Below are positions 31,189 to 40,569 of a stretch of DNA of 64,000 nt, one piece after another; within the stretch, counting starts at the first letter, position 1, and each line of letters starts with the position of its first letter. The notes below the pieces were generated by a model. The model ran no database searches, was not told the origin of the DNA, and saw only the letters and a list, made by a program, of their open reading frames with translations. The DNA is taken from IMG/VR virus record IMGVR_UViG_3300015371_000021, positions 1 to 64,000 of that record; one strand, written 5' to 3'. The position numbers and the translations under genes are program-made. This DNA comes from a virus.

Positions 31189-34100
31189 TGGCCGAAGATG
31201 TTCTCAAGCGATGGGCCGCCTTCCGGCGGAGTGCCGACAGCACCAGTCGCGGGCGGACTAAGTTCCTGCTTGATCTGGCGGTTAATGTTGAGAGCCTTTT
31301 GCTTGGCCTGATCCGGCGTCATCTTGCCGCCCATCAGCATGTCGTTCGTCAGGATTTTGATGGCGTCCGTGGTGAGCTTGGAGACTTCGGTGCTGTAAGC
31401 CTTCTCCTGCGCGCTACCCTTCTGCCAGCCGAACTTTTGACGCGCCAGGTCGAGTGCCTGATCGCGTGTCTGCTGCGCGGCCATCTGCTGCTCGTGACGC
31501 TGCTGCCTCCAATCCTGGAGGTCGGCGTGCTTTTGAGCGTCTTGGTTAAGCTTCGTGCCTCGGTAATCCTTCAGGTCCATAGCTTTGCCAAAATCGAGGC
31601 CGAGGTGTTGCTCGCGAAGGTTCACGCCCTGCTGGCGAATGTCCCTGTCCTGCTGCCGGAGCGGATACAGGGCCTTGAACTCTTCGTCGCGCCGGGTCTC
31701 GCGCTTGTCCTCCATGATCAGCTGCTGGCGGTGCCACTCGACTTCGTTCGCCAGCCGCTCCGCCGCCTGCTGCTCAGTCTCGCGCATGTGCCGCTGCTGC
31801 GAGTATTGCTGCAGCCCGGCCAGCGCACCGCGGCCGATGTTGGTCAGTGCGTTGGGTGATGTGCCGCCCATCGTGCCGAGCCCGGCATATAGCAGCGCTT
31901 CCCATGGATTGCCGGCTGCAGGCTGACGCACTTGTGGGGCGGCCATCTGGGGCGGTCCGGCCAGCATGCCGTTGCCGGGTGGTCCGCCCATCGGCATTCC
32001 GCCACCCATCGGCCCGATCTGCGGCGCGGGTGGTGGCCCCATGCCCATCGGGGGGCGCACGGGCGGTGCCGCCATGCCCTGACGCTGCGGTGGAATCGGT
32101 GGTGTGGGCAGCACCATGTCGCTCGGCGCCCCTTGCGTGCCTGGTATTGGCTGCGAGGGAGCGAATGAACCAGGCACTTGATCATAGAGCGGACGCGGTA
32201 CGTCGACCGCATTAGGCGGCATGGCGGGGGTGAACTGGGGAGGCGCCTGCGGCTTGTCGTAGATTGCCCAGTCCGGCAGCCCGACCGTAGGCTCGTCGTC
32301 CTCCGGCGAGCCGCCGCCTGCCATGCCACCGCGGGCGCGGTTCAGCATCGGCAGCCAGCCGTCCGCTGTCGGATACGGGCCACGATAGTCCGCGCCAGCA
32401 CCTGCCGCTGGATCGATGCCCGGCACCCCAGCGGTATTGGCCTGGGTCAGCGGTGTGTAGTTCATCGACGGCATGGTTGGGCCGGGGCTCGCCTGCGGCG
32501 GGCCACCCATCGGCAGCGAGGCGAACGAACCGGGCAGAGGCGCGTTGGGCACGGGCGTCGGAGTAGTGGGCGGAGCCTGACCCGAGCCGGCCGAAGCAGT
32601 AGCCGGCGGTGGTGCTGCCCCAGGCGGTGGGGCCGGGGGTATAGCGGACGCCCTGACGGCATCCAAGTAATCGTTGACCGCGCCCATGCCGCCTGACCCC
32701 ACGTTCAGGTGCGGCACTCCCGACTGGACGGAAACTGAGACCGGTGCCGCGCCGCCCGAAGCGCGGCCGGGATAGAAGCTTGGGTTGAAGCCACGATAAT
32801 CCGCCGCCGCGACGGCTGCCGGATCGATGCTCTGCACTCCGGCGTTGGCCAGGGTCGACAATGTGTAGCCGATCGGCTGCCCGCTGGGTCCGACTTGCGG
32901 CAGATTGGAGGTGGCAGCAATCCAGCTGGGTGGGATAGGCGCGAACTGGCCGGGCAAAGGTGCACCCGGAGCTGGCGCTGGAGCCGGGGCTGCTGCTGGT
33001 GCGGGAGCTGGCGCGGGTGGTGCAGGTGGAGCGGGCGGCGGTGTGGCCGACGCCTTGGTGCTTGCCAGGTAATCGTTGATCGACCCCATACCGGGGGCTT
33101 CAGTGCGTCCGACGTTTAGCTGCGGGATGCCTGGCGAGCCGGCATACGACCCCGGCTTGATGGTAACCGACACCGGCGCCTCGCCGCCCGAGGCGCGACC
33201 TGGAATGCGCCCGCCGCGTGCGGCCAGGGCCAACGCCCCGCCTATAGCGCCAGCGCCGGCAGCGGCTGCAGGCGCCGCATCAGCGGCGATGGCGGTCATC
33301 AGCGCCGCATCGCCCAGACCGACGCCGCCGTATGCCAGGCTGGCATCGGTAGCGGCAGCGCCAGCGCCCATACCAAGGGCACCTCCCAACCCGCCAGCTC
33401 CAAACAGTCCGGCTTGGTTCGCTAAGGCAGCCCCACCCAATGCGGTCATACCCGCGCCGGCGATCTGCGAGGCCGGCGACGCGCCAGGATACCTGGTCGA
33501 TGACGTGCCGCCCGCCGCGCCGCCCAGGCCTGAGGCGATGCCCGCCTCCCAGCCGGCTGTCTGGTACGGCCAGGACTGCGCCGCGAGCCACTGCTGGTAG
33601 GGGATGTTGAGCGACTGCTGCGCCTGCTGTTGTTCCAGGTTGCCGGCGCCCATCAGCGCGTTTGCGCCGGTCAACGTGTTGTTCAGCGCTTGGTTGCCGA
33701 GCCCGGCCATACCGGCTGCGGCCTGATTGTTTAGCCAGGCGTTAGCCTCGCGCGCCCCCAGCTGCATCTGCGCTTGCTGCGCCGCAGCATTGGCGGCGTT
33801 CTGATACAGTCCACCGGCTGCTTGGCTTCCCTGGATGCCGAGCGGGCCCTGCTGCAGGGCGTTCTGCATCGTCTGGCCATAAAGGCTTCCTTCGAGCCCC
33901 AGCGTCTGATTGCTCAGCCCGGCCTGCTGCAAGGCGTTCTGTGCGCCCTGACTATAGAGGCTGCCCTGTAGCTGCTGGCCCTGGAGACCAAGGCCTGCCT
34001 GTTGCAGTGCTTGCTGTGCTCCCTGGTTGTAGATGTTGCTCTGCAGCTGCTGGCCCTGCAGGCCGAGGCCGGCTTGCTGGAGCGCGTTCTGTGCTGCGTT

Positions 34101-35396
34101 TTGGTAGAGCTGGCCTTGCAATCCGGCACCCTGCAGGCCCTGTCCGGCTTGTTGGAGTGCGTTCTGTGCCGCTTGATTGTAGATGCCGGCCTGCCCCAAC
34201 TGACCCTGTAGTCCGAGCTGGCCTTGCGCCAGGCCGGTCTGGGCCGCTTGACCGTAGAGCCCACCGGCCAGCCCAAGGCTCGATAGCTGCGCCTGTTGGT
34301 TCGCCAGGTGCGCCTGCTGCTGTTGCTGCGCCGTCGCGACCGCCTGCTGGTAGCCCTGGCTTTCCAGTCCGGCGATGACGGGCGCCTGTGCCAGCTGCTG
34401 TTGGTTCGCTAGCGTGCTTTGCGCGATCGCCTCACGGTCGCCGCCAAAGGCGCCGGCCGACACCGCGTTACCCGACAGCTGGTTGGACTGCTGGCGGTTC
34501 TGGTTGTTGAACTGCGCCTGGGTCTTGGCGACGACATTGTCCAGGTAGGGATTGAGGTACTGATTGATCTGCTGCGGACCGAGCTGCTGGAATTGCCCGA
34601 TCGTGTCAGGGGCGATGCCGGCAATGCCGCGCATTCCGCCGACGTCCATGCCGGACTGACCGATCGCACCGCCCGTGATGCCGGGGATGCCACCAGCAGC
34701 CTGCTGCATCGCAGCAACGTTCGCGTTGCTCTGGTTATTATAGCCCTGCAGCATGCCAGGGATGCCGCCTGCTACCCCATACTGCGCACCAATGCCGGCA
34801 TTGCTCTGGCCAAAATAGTTCTGCAGTGCCGGCTGCACCGCATCGGCGATACCATACATCGAGCCGACGGCAGCGTTGTTCTGCCCGAAGTAGTTCTGCA
34901 GCGCCGGCTGCACCGCATCGGCGACGTTCTGCATGCCGCCGACGTACTGATTGCTCTGGCCTAGGTAGTTCTGTAGCGCAGGGTAGGCCGAGCCGGCGAC
35001 AGTATTGATCGCTCCAGCACTGTTATTCGCGTCGGTGAAAGCGTTGGTGAGGTAGCCGCCAATGCCGTTGGCAATGGCCTGCTGCATGCCGATGCTGGTG
35101 TTCTGGTTCTGAAAGTATGGATCGAGGCTGCCGGCTAGCGGCGTGGTCGCCGCGTTGTAGTAGTCGGCGGCAGCATTGATGTAAGGCGCGGAAATGCCCT
35201 GCGCTGACTGGATGTTGCCGATCGCCGCCTGCTGGTCGGGCGACAGCGGCGCCTGGAGATTTCCGCCGTACTGCTGGTAGGGCTGGGCCGCGAGACCCTG
35301 TGCGTTCTGAACCGCGTGGGTATAGGCGTCGAGGAACTGCTGCGGCGGCTGCTGGTTCTGGACTACTGTATTAGTGCCGCCGCCACCCTTGCACAT
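31185..35396 (-). CDS. giant Gln/Ala-rich repeat protein, likely internal virion/ejection protein (1403 aa)
   Basis: The start MCKGGGGTNTVVQNQQPP is found in large podophage internal proteins. Residues of about 100-230 hold repeats of QPALQNYFGQ; about 330-560 hold repeats of about 21 residues, QNALQQAGLGLQGQQLQ. Then a Gly/Ala-rich hydrophobic stretch, two related segments beginning GRASGGxAPVSV and ending NDYL, long Pro-rich linkers and a final coiled coil (about 1190-1380). It overlaps the acetyltransferase gene by 34 bases and is coupled to the transglycosylase protein. Probably injected with it. Confidence 0.7.
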   Translation of the reverse strand: MCKGGGGTNTVVQNQQPPQQFLDAYTHAVQNAQGLAAQPYQQYGGNLQAPLSPDQQAAIGNIQSAQGISAPYINAAADYYNAATTPLAGSLDPYFQNQNTSIGMQQAIANGIGGYLTNAFTDANNSAGAINTVAGSAYPALQNYLGQSNQYVGGMQNVADAVQPALQNYFGQNNAAVGSMYGIADAVQPALQNYFGQSNAGIGAQYGVAGGIPGMLQGYNNQSNANVAAMQQAAGGIPGITGGAIGQSGMDVGGMRGIAGIAPDTIGQFQQLGPQQINQYLNPYLDNVVAKTQAQFNNQNRQQSNQLSGNAVSAGAFGGDREAIAQSTLANQQQLAQAPVIAGLESQGYQQAVATAQQQQQAHLANQQAQLSSLGLAGGLYGQAAQTGLAQGQLGLQGQLGQAGIYNQAAQNALQQAGQGLQGAGLQGQLYQNAAQNALQQAGLGLQGQQLQSNIYNQGAQQALQQAGLGLQGQQLQGSLYSQGAQNALQQAGLSNQTLGLEGSLYGQTMQNALQQGPLGIQGSQAAGGLYQNAANAAAQQAQMQLGAREANAWLNNQAAAGMAGLGNQALNNTLTGANALMGAGNLEQQQAQQSLNIPYQQWLAAQSWPYQTAGWEAGIASGLGGAAGGTSSTRYPGASPASQIAGAGMTALGGAALANQAGLFGAGGLGGALGMGAGAAATDASLAYGGVGLGDAALMTAIAADAAPAAAAGAGAIGGALALAARGGRIPGRASGGEAPVSVTIKPGSYAGSPGIPQLNVGRTEAPGMGSINDYLASTKASATPPPAPPAPPAPAPAPAAAPAPAPAPGAPLPGQFAPIPPSWIAATSNLPQVGPSGQPIGYTLSTLANAGVQSIDPAAVAAADYRGFNPSFYPGRASGGAAPVSVSVQSGVPHLNVGSGGMGAVNDYLDAVRASAIPPAPPPGAAPPPATASAGSGQAPPTTPTPVPNAPLPGSFASLPMGGPPQASPGPTMPSMNYTPLTQANTAGVPGIDPAAGAGADYRGPYPTADGWLPMLNRARGGMAGGGSPEDDEPTVGLPDWAIYDKPQAPPQFTPAMPPNAVDVPRPLYDQVPGSFAPSQPIPGTQGAPSDMVLPTPPIPPQRQGMAAPPVRPPMGMGPPPAPQIGPMGGGMPMGGPPGNGMLAGPPQMAAPQVRQPAAGNPWEALLYAGLGTMGGTSPNALTNIGRGALAGLQQYSQQRHMRETEQQAAERLANEVEWHRQQLIMEDKRETRRDEEFKALYPLRQQDRDIRQQGVNLREQHLGLDFGKAMDLKDYRGTKLNQDAQKHADLQDWRQQRHEQQMAAQQTRDQALDLARQKFGWQKGSAQEKAYSTEVSKLTTDAIKILTNDMLMGGKMTPDQAKQKALNINRQIKQELSPPATGAVGTPPEGGPSLENIFGQ

Positions 35397-35884
35397 GCTG
35401 CCTCATCCTCCATCGGCACTTTGCCGAACAGGTATGAGGCGCCAACACGACGGGCGTAGCGCCCAAACAACGCTTCCTTCGCACCGAGGCGGTCGAACGT
35501 TTCGATCGACATCACCACCGGCGCGCCACAGGGAGCGCCGACGACGTTAGCCCACCACTCAACGAAACGGAATAGTCGGAACGCATGGCGCGACCGCCGG
35601 TGCGCGGGGTGCACGTAGAGAAACCGGTCCGACCAGTAGAGGTCCTCGGAGTACCAGTGCGACCCGAGCATCAGGCAGACCGCGGCCTCGATCCGCTCCG
35701 GCCCGTCGATCAGCCCGATGACCGCGTCAGGATTGCGCCAGCAGGCGCGCTTGAGCACGGCGATAATTTTGTGCGGTGCAATACGAAACGCACCATTGGT
35801 CGCATGGCCGACGAGGCACAGGTCCCAAAGGCGGTCTAGGTCGGCGGGCTCGGCGATGCGGACGCCGCGAGGCGGTTCAGTCAC
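35363..35884 (-). CDS. GNAT-family acetyltransferase 1 (173 aa)
   Basis: Begins VRIAEPADLDRLWDL and has a VHPAHRRSRHAFRLFRFVEWW acetyl-CoA-binding segment (the R/Q-x-x-G/A loop is altered), matching GNAT enzymes common in phage virion regions. GTG 35884 overlaps the stop of a tiny membrane gene; ATG 35920 is an alternative. Substrate unknown: host RNA polymerase, a virion protein or a small molecule. Confidence 0.7.
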   Translation of the reverse strand: MTEPPRGVRIAEPADLDRLWDLCLVGHATNGAFRIAPHKIIAVLKRACWRNPDAVIGLIDGPERIEAAVCLMLGSHWYSEDLYWSDRFLYVHPAHRRSRHAFRLFRFVEWWANVVGAPCGAPVVMSIETFDRLGAKEALFGRYARRVGASYLFGKVPMEDEAACARVAAALIQ

Positions 35885-35970
35885 CGCACCGGGCGACGAC
35901 AGGTGTCGGCGATCATCCACAGCGTGGCGAAGAAGAAGACGAGCACTAGCCCGAGGATTAGTTCCATCAT
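35881..35970 (-). CDS. tiny membrane peptide (29 aa)
   Basis: ATG 35970; one hydrophobic helix (ELILGLVLVFFFATLWMIA) and a basic end. Its stop overlaps the acetyltransferase GTG. Confidence 0.5.
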   Translation of the reverse strand: MMELILGLVLVFFFATLWMIADTCRRPVR

Positions 35971-35983
35971 GCCAGTGGGATAG

Positions 35984-36163
35984 TCACATCCATACCCTCG
36001 CGCCAGGCACGAGATAGGCCAGAATGGTGAGCAGCGCGATCAGCAGGAGTACCAGTCGCGCGACCAATCCGAACGGATCGGGCAACGGCAGATGCTCGAT
36101 GATCACCCACACCACCGCAAAGACGATAATCAGAACGAGCAGCTGGACCAGGACCATAATCAT
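35984..36163 (-). CDS. two-span membrane protein, holin candidate (59 aa)
   Basis: ATG 36163 overlaps the stop of acetyltransferase 2 (TGATG). Two hydrophobic helices (VLVQLLVLIIVFAVVWVII and LVARLVLLLIALLTILAYLV) flank a LPLPDPF turn, a pattern I associate with small phage membrane proteins near internal virion genes. It could be a holin or an entry-related membrane protein. Confidence 0.65.
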   Translation of the reverse strand: MIMVLVQLLVLIIVFAVVWVIIEHLPLPDPFGLVARLVLLLIALLTILAYLVPGARVWM

Positions 36164-36726
36164 GCCGCTTCTCCCTCCAGTGCCGCGGCCACCATTTGAC
36201 CCTGGAAATTGCCCTCCGCGCCAAACGCGTAATACGCGCCGATCTGCGGCACATGCCGCGCGTGTAACGCCATTTTGTTGGTCAGACCGTCGAGCGTGAG
36301 CACATCCCAGCGCATGATGATGCGGTGACCGGCTGCCTGCTGCATGCCGTTATGTGCCCAGCGGGCAAAGCCGAACAGCCGTCGGCCGTAGTGGCGACGC
36401 GGGTGATGCAGGTCGTGTTTGATTTCCTCCGGCAGCTTACGCGCTGCTGGCGACATGCCGCACCAGACGACCGAGATGAATGGTTCGTCGCTCACTTCCG
36501 AGGTCGCGAAGGTCATGCCGATCGAGGCGTCGATCGCGCCATGCTCGCCATCGATGACCCCAGCGATGGCGCCGCTCCTCTGCAGGCAGCAGCGCTCCAC
36601 CAGGTCCTGGATTTTCGGCGCGGACAGCGTCAGCACTTCGCTCTCGACCAGAATTTGCGGCACCAGCTCGAATAGCGGTTCGATGTCGCTTTCCGTCGCG
36701 CGACGGACCCCGTGTGGATTGTTCAT
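36160..36726 (-). CDS. GNAT-family acetyltransferase 2 (188 aa)
   Basis: Starts MNNPHGVRRATESDIEPLFEL, typical of GNAT enzymes. The central VVWCGMSPAARKLPEE and RRHYGRRLFGFARWAHN segments fit the acetyl-CoA region, and a YAFG motif is near the end. ATG 36726 overlaps the previous stop. It shares layout but little identity with acetyltransferase 1, so this is an old pair or two acquisitions. Confidence 0.7.
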   Translation of the reverse strand: MNNPHGVRRATESDIEPLFELVPQILVESEVLTLSAPKIQDLVERCCLQRSGAIAGVIDGEHGAIDASIGMTFATSEVSDEPFISVVWCGMSPAARKLPEEIKHDLHHPRRHYGRRLFGFARWAHNGMQQAAGHRIIMRWDVLTLDGLTNKMALHARHVPQIGAYYAFGAEGNFQGQMVAAALEGEAA

Positions 36727-37679
36727 GCTGCTTTGGCCCCGACCGGTCCCTTCAGTTCCTTGAGTTTCTTGATGTGCCGTTTGCGCAGGATCATGGTGAA
36801 CAGGTCGAGCACCCGTTTGCCGCGCGCCATATCGCCGTCGCCGAATACCCATTGTACCTGCTCGGGCGTGAACGAAAATTCCCCGTGGCTGAGCGCCACT
36901 GGCTGATGTTCGGCGGCCGCGTTGTCGTTGGCGACGCCACCTTCCGCTAGAGCTTCGGGGGCCTGCGGTGCTTCCTGTCCGGTGGGCGGACGCGGGAGAC
37001 CGCGCCCACTCCCGTGCATCGCGGGCAGCGCGATGCCACGCGGGCCAGTTGACAGCATGCGCTGGATGGCGCGCGCGCCATTCAGGCCGTTGCCCTCGCC
37101 AATGTAGGCCACTTCCTCGGACGGCAGGATGTAGCTGTCGGGCATCGCGGTGCCCTTGATCGCGTCGGCCCGTCCGGATGTGTGGCCCTCCAGGTATCCG
37201 GTCATCGGCTTCTCGGGCCCCATCAGGGGCGCGGTCGATGGCATAGCCCCGCCGGCGTCATAGCCCTGGATCGCCCCAGACGGTGGCGCCATGCCGAGCA
37301 TGCCCGGCATCGCTGGGTTGGTCTCGGCCATGCCCATGTTCCGCTGGCGCAGTAGCTGGCGGATGATCCCGCCCTGCGGCGAGGTGCCCGTCCTGACCGC
37401 CAGCTCGCGCAGCTTCTCGGTCGGCAGCTGGGAAAACTTTTGCAGGTTCGCCTGGTAGTTCGGCGACGTGGTCTGTGCCGTCGGCTCGATCGGGCCGTTG
37501 TCGTTCATCATCCCGCCGTCGGCGCGATGCTTCCCGGCCCATTTGTTGGCGACTGCCAGCGCCATCCCTTCATCGCCCGAACTTTTCAGCACGGCGTTGG
37601 CGATGCGCGCGGCGTGCCCCGCTTTCTCACCGTGCAAGGCATGATTATGCGATGCCATGCCCCTTGCGTCCCAAGGCAT
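36723..37679 (-). CDS. virion-region hypothetical protein (318 aa)
   Basis: ATG 37679 (TGATG overlap) gives MPWDARGMASHNHAL...AARIANAVLKSSGDEGMALAVA, a helical start seen in several podophage structural-region proteins. The centre is Pro/Gly/Met-rich and the end basic (ILRKRHIKKLKELKG). Probably a virion or assembly protein. Confidence 0.6.
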   Translation of the reverse strand: MPWDARGMASHNHALHGEKAGHAARIANAVLKSSGDEGMALAVANKWAGKHRADGGMMNDNGPIEPTAQTTSPNYQANLQKFSQLPTEKLRELAVRTGTSPQGGIIRQLLRQRNMGMAETNPAMPGMLGMAPPSGAIQGYDAGGAMPSTAPLMGPEKPMTGYLEGHTSGRADAIKGTAMPDSYILPSEEVAYIGEGNGLNGARAIQRMLSTGPRGIALPAMHGSGRGLPRPPTGQEAPQAPEALAEGGVANDNAAAEHQPVALSHGEFSFTPEQVQWVFGDGDMARGKRVLDLFTMILRKRHIKKLKELKGPVGAKAA

Positions 37680-37981
37680 CAGCGTTTTCCCTTTTTCTGC
37701 GGTGGCTGCAGAAACCAGCGGTCTTCCAGCGCTTCCCACACGTCGATGCCGTCCGCCCGTCGCCGCCTAGCCCCGGTTTTATCGCCTTTGCGGAAATTGT
37801 GGCTCTTCGCCATCGGCGTGCCGTCGATCTCGATGATGACGCTGTTCGCGTCGATCACGCGATCGACCCGGCAGCGCATGATCTCGCCCGGCAGATGCAC
37901 AACGAGGAGCCCACCCACTTTGGGGCGGATCAGCGGATAACCCGACGTAAAACGTTGCAGCACAGGCACGATGATCACCAT
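37679..37981 (-). CDS. hypothetical protein (100 aa)
   Basis: Beta-rich N-terminal half (VGGLLVVHLPGEIMRCRVDRVI, ANSVIIEIDGTP) and a basic C-terminus (KKGKR). Coupled at both ends. No family is recognised, but it looks like a small virion component. Confidence 0.6.
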   Translation of the reverse strand: MVIIVPVLQRFTSGYPLIRPKVGGLLVVHLPGEIMRCRVDRVIDANSVIIEIDGTPMAKSHNFRKGDKTGARRRRADGIDVWEALEDRWFLQPPQKKGKR

Positions 37982-38949
37982 AACACTTGCGGTCGTAGCG
38001 GCGCTACACGCGGACGCCGCACCGTGCCGCGCATGGTAATCGTCTGGTCAGCTTGGGTTTGGATAATCGCGCCATGGTTCGCCACCTGCCCCTGCATGCT
38101 TATTGTTTGGTCGGCTTGCGTTGCGACAATCTGCAGTACTGGCGTGAGCACGCCGCGCATGTCGATCGCCTGGTCGTCCTGCGTTTGAACGATGGCGCCG
38201 GTGGCGGGGCCGATGACTATTACTGGCGTGGGCCAGAAGACCGCCTGCTGTTGGGCGGCACGAAGACCTGCTCGGGCCGGCGGCTGAATCGAAAGCGGTT
38301 GCCACCAGCGGTCTACAGTGGTCGCCTCTGGCCGCGTGGAGACGTGCCAGAAGAAGGTTTGTTGGCTGGCGACTCGCAGACCAGGCTTTGGCGCCGGTGG
38401 CAGTGAGAGTGGCGGCAACCATCGATCGACGGTTGTCCTCTCCGGTACAGATGGCAGGCTCCAGGAGAACGCTAGCTGGTTTGCAGCAGAGAGACCGCGC
38501 TTTGGGGGTGGTGGTGTTGCAAATGGCGCGAACCAGCGGTCGAGGGTTGTGGCCTCGGGCGCTGTGGAAACGTGCCAGGAGAACGCCAGTTGTTCGGCCG
38601 TCGGCAGACCGCGTTTTGGCGCAGGCGGTGTTTGTAGCGGAGCGAACCACCGATCGAGGGTGGTGGTCTCTGGCGCCGTGGAGACGTGCCAGAAGAATGC
38701 TTGCTGCTCTGCCGCGGGAAGGGCGCGCTTGGGAGCCGGTGGTGTAGCGAGTGGGGCGTGCCAGCGATCGAGGGTCGTTGCCTCTGGCGCTGTAGACGGT
38801 GGCGCGGTGAGACCGGAGGCGAGCGCTGCGGCGAGCGCAGAACGACGGACGACGGGAGTGGCAAGCGGCTGGAGCCAGCCAATAGACGTCGTGGTCGTCG
38901 GCGGTGTGAAGACCGGTTCAAAATGCGTGGGGTAAAGAAGTCTAGGCAT
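37975..38949 (-). CDS. repeat protein with five 38-residue units (324 aa)
   Basis: Residues 53-242 consist of five 38-residue repeats starting TAPEATTLDRWFAPLATPP, each closing with a FFWHVS-type end; a worn sixth copy precedes them. A second set of three repeats (TQADQTISMQG) of about 24 residues lies near 250-310. Trp/Pro-rich repeats of this sort suggest an elongated virion connector or surface decoration. No family is recognised. The Arg/Pro tail overlaps the next start. Confidence 0.7.
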   Translation of the reverse strand: MPRLLYPTHFEPVFTPPTTTTSIGWLQPLATPVVRRSALAAALASGLTAPPSTAPEATTLDRWHAPLATPPAPKRALPAAEQQAFFWHVSTAPETTTLDRWFAPLQTPPAPKRGLPTAEQLAFSWHVSTAPEATTLDRWFAPFATPPPPKRGLSAANQLAFSWSLPSVPERTTVDRWLPPLSLPPAPKPGLRVASQQTFFWHVSTRPEATTVDRWWQPLSIQPPARAGLRAAQQQAVFWPTPVIVIGPATGAIVQTQDDQAIDMRGVLTPVLQIVATQADQTISMQGQVANHGAIIQTQADQTITMRGTVRRPRVAPLRPQVLW

Positions 38950-38952
38950 TCA

Positions 38953-39249
38953 TTACCCCTCGTAGGATTTGCGCGTCCGCTCCCTCTCCAGGCCGCGCTC
39001 GATCATCTCAAGCAGCTTTTCTACCGGACGGCAGATATCCTTATCGACGCACGGGCCGCAGATATTTTTGCCGCATGCGCGACAGAACCCACCGATATCG
39101 GCGGCACGCTCACGGGCGTTGACGAAAACCACACCGCTGCAATGCGCGCAGGTAAAGGTGTCGTGCTCGACATCAATCAGACGCCCATGGCGATCACGTG
39201 CGACAATCGGATCATCGCAAATGATCTGCCCATAGCCAGCGCCTCTCAC
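38953..39249 (-). CDS. zinc-finger-like protein (98 aa)
   Basis: Cys pattern CAHC near residue 34, then CRACGKNICGPC and DIC, can coordinate two zinc ions. GTG 39249 overlaps the previous stop. A small zinc-binding protein within the virion gene block; role unknown, perhaps an assembly factor. Confidence 0.65.
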   Translation of the reverse strand: MRGAGYGQIICDDPIVARDRHGRLIDVEHDTFTCAHCSGVVFVNARERAADIGGFCRACGKNICGPCVDKDICRPVEKLLEMIERGLERERTRKSYEG

Positions 39250-39719
39250 TGCTCTTCAAACCAGAACGCAGCAGTCGAGGTCGCCGTGCCGCCAGACACC
39301 GAGCGGGTGCGGAGGCCAAGCCCGTTGAGGTTTGTTGCTGGCCAGACCATCTCGCCACCCGGCGGGCAAACCCAGCGGTAACTCGCGCGCTGGTTCGTGC
39401 CGAGATAGAACAGCGAGCTGGTCGCGGTGACAGTCGGCTCGACCGTGTGATTTGCCGTTCCGACAGTAAATGCCGCGGCATCCGCCGGATCGAGCGCGAG
39501 CGGCGTCACCGCCGTTCCGGTGCCGATCGTGGTGTAGCGAGAGATGTCCCATTCATAGGTCTGATCAGCCGCTGTGCCGATCGTGCCGAAGGTGAAGTCG
39601 TACAGCTTCCCGCGCTTGAGGGAAGTCGTCTGCGCGGTCACTTCCAGCAGCGACTTGTAAGTCGAAGTGATCGCCTGGAGCGTACCGGCGAGACCGTTGT
39701 TGACTGCGAACTTGGCCAT
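39246..39719 (-). CDS. virion-region beta protein (157 aa)
   Basis: Ser/Thr-rich beta protein (LYDFTFGTIGTAADQTYEWDI; TVEPTVTATSSLFYLG), starting MAKFAVNNGLAGTLQAI. Likely minor virion protein. Confidence 0.6.
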   Translation of the reverse strand: MAKFAVNNGLAGTLQAITSTYKSLLEVTAQTTSLKRGKLYDFTFGTIGTAADQTYEWDISRYTTIGTGTAVTPLALDPADAAAFTVGTANHTVEPTVTATSSLFYLGTNQRASYRWVCPPGGEMVWPATNLNGLGLRTRSVSGGTATSTAAFWFEEQ

Positions 39720-39732
39720 GTATCGTCCTTTC

Positions 39733-40569
39733 CTAGTAAGGGATTATTTCCAGGCGACGTGCCGGCGGCGTTTCCAGGAAGGCCGGTGGAGAGTTTATCA
39801 CCATAGCCGCTATATCGATACGTCCAGGGTTATAAAGCGGCGCCAACGGGTCTCCATAAAGCCGCCGGATTTCGGTGAGTTTTAGCGCACGGTTCCAAAT
39901 TGCGACGTTCGCTATGCCGCCCGCGTGCCAGGCATTCGCCAGGCCGTTGTCTCCGAACCTCAGTGATTGCGTTGGCTGCGTGTTGTTGACCGTAGTGACG
40001 GCGGCGGCGGTGGCCCCTTGCTGGCCATTGACGTAAACCGTGACGTTAGCGCCGTCGAACAAGCCGACCACGTGGTTCCACGCATTCTCGATCATTAAGA
40101 CCGAGCTGTCGCTGGTGCTGAAATGTGCGCCGCCGCTGGCGGAGACCCCGAATTTCGGGGCGCCTGTGACATTGTCGCTGTAGGACAGCGCGAACTGATC
40201 AGACGTCGTGGCGGCGTCGTTTAGAGCGGTGACCGGGAAGCTCCAATGTGCTGGCGCGAAATTCGGCCGCAGCCACACCGATACCGTTATTGCGTTGAGC
40301 GGCAGTTTGACTGAGTAATTTGTGTTTATAGAATTGGTCGAACCATTAGACGGGAAGTTGAGAGTGCGGCCCCACTTGCTGCCACCGCGATTGACGGTGC
40401 CGGTCCAGGTTGCCGATGTCTTGCAGCGGCCACAGGTGTCAACAACTTTGGTGCCAACGTTCTCGTTCAAAGGAAAGAAGTGCAGCAGTCCTTTGGCTAG
40501 ACTGTCATTCCAGTCGATCGTGGCGGCGCCACTATCCTGATGGACTGCAAGTCGGTTTATGTGGTCCAT
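39733..40569 (-). CDS. LamG/concanavalin-like lectin protein (278 aa)
   Basis: Residues 25-220 fit the LamG fold: LLHFFPLNENVGTKVVDTCG, NAITVSVWLRP, NAWNHVVGLFDGANVTVYVNGQ, and GGIANVAIWNRALKLTEIRRL. The last is the typical end of LamG domains. It is probably a tail-tip or decoration lectin that binds cell-surface glycans. No signal peptide. Confidence 0.85.
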   Translation of the reverse strand: MDHINRLAVHQDSGAATIDWNDSLAKGLLHFFPLNENVGTKVVDTCGRCKTSATWTGTVNRGGSKWGRTLNFPSNGSTNSINTNYSVKLPLNAITVSVWLRPNFAPAHWSFPVTALNDAATTSDQFALSYSDNVTGAPKFGVSASGGAHFSTSDSSVLMIENAWNHVVGLFDGANVTVYVNGQQGATAAAVTTVNNTQPTQSLRFGDNGLANAWHAGGIANVAIWNRALKLTEIRRLYGDPLAPLYNPGRIDIAAMVINSPPAFLETPPARRLEIIPY

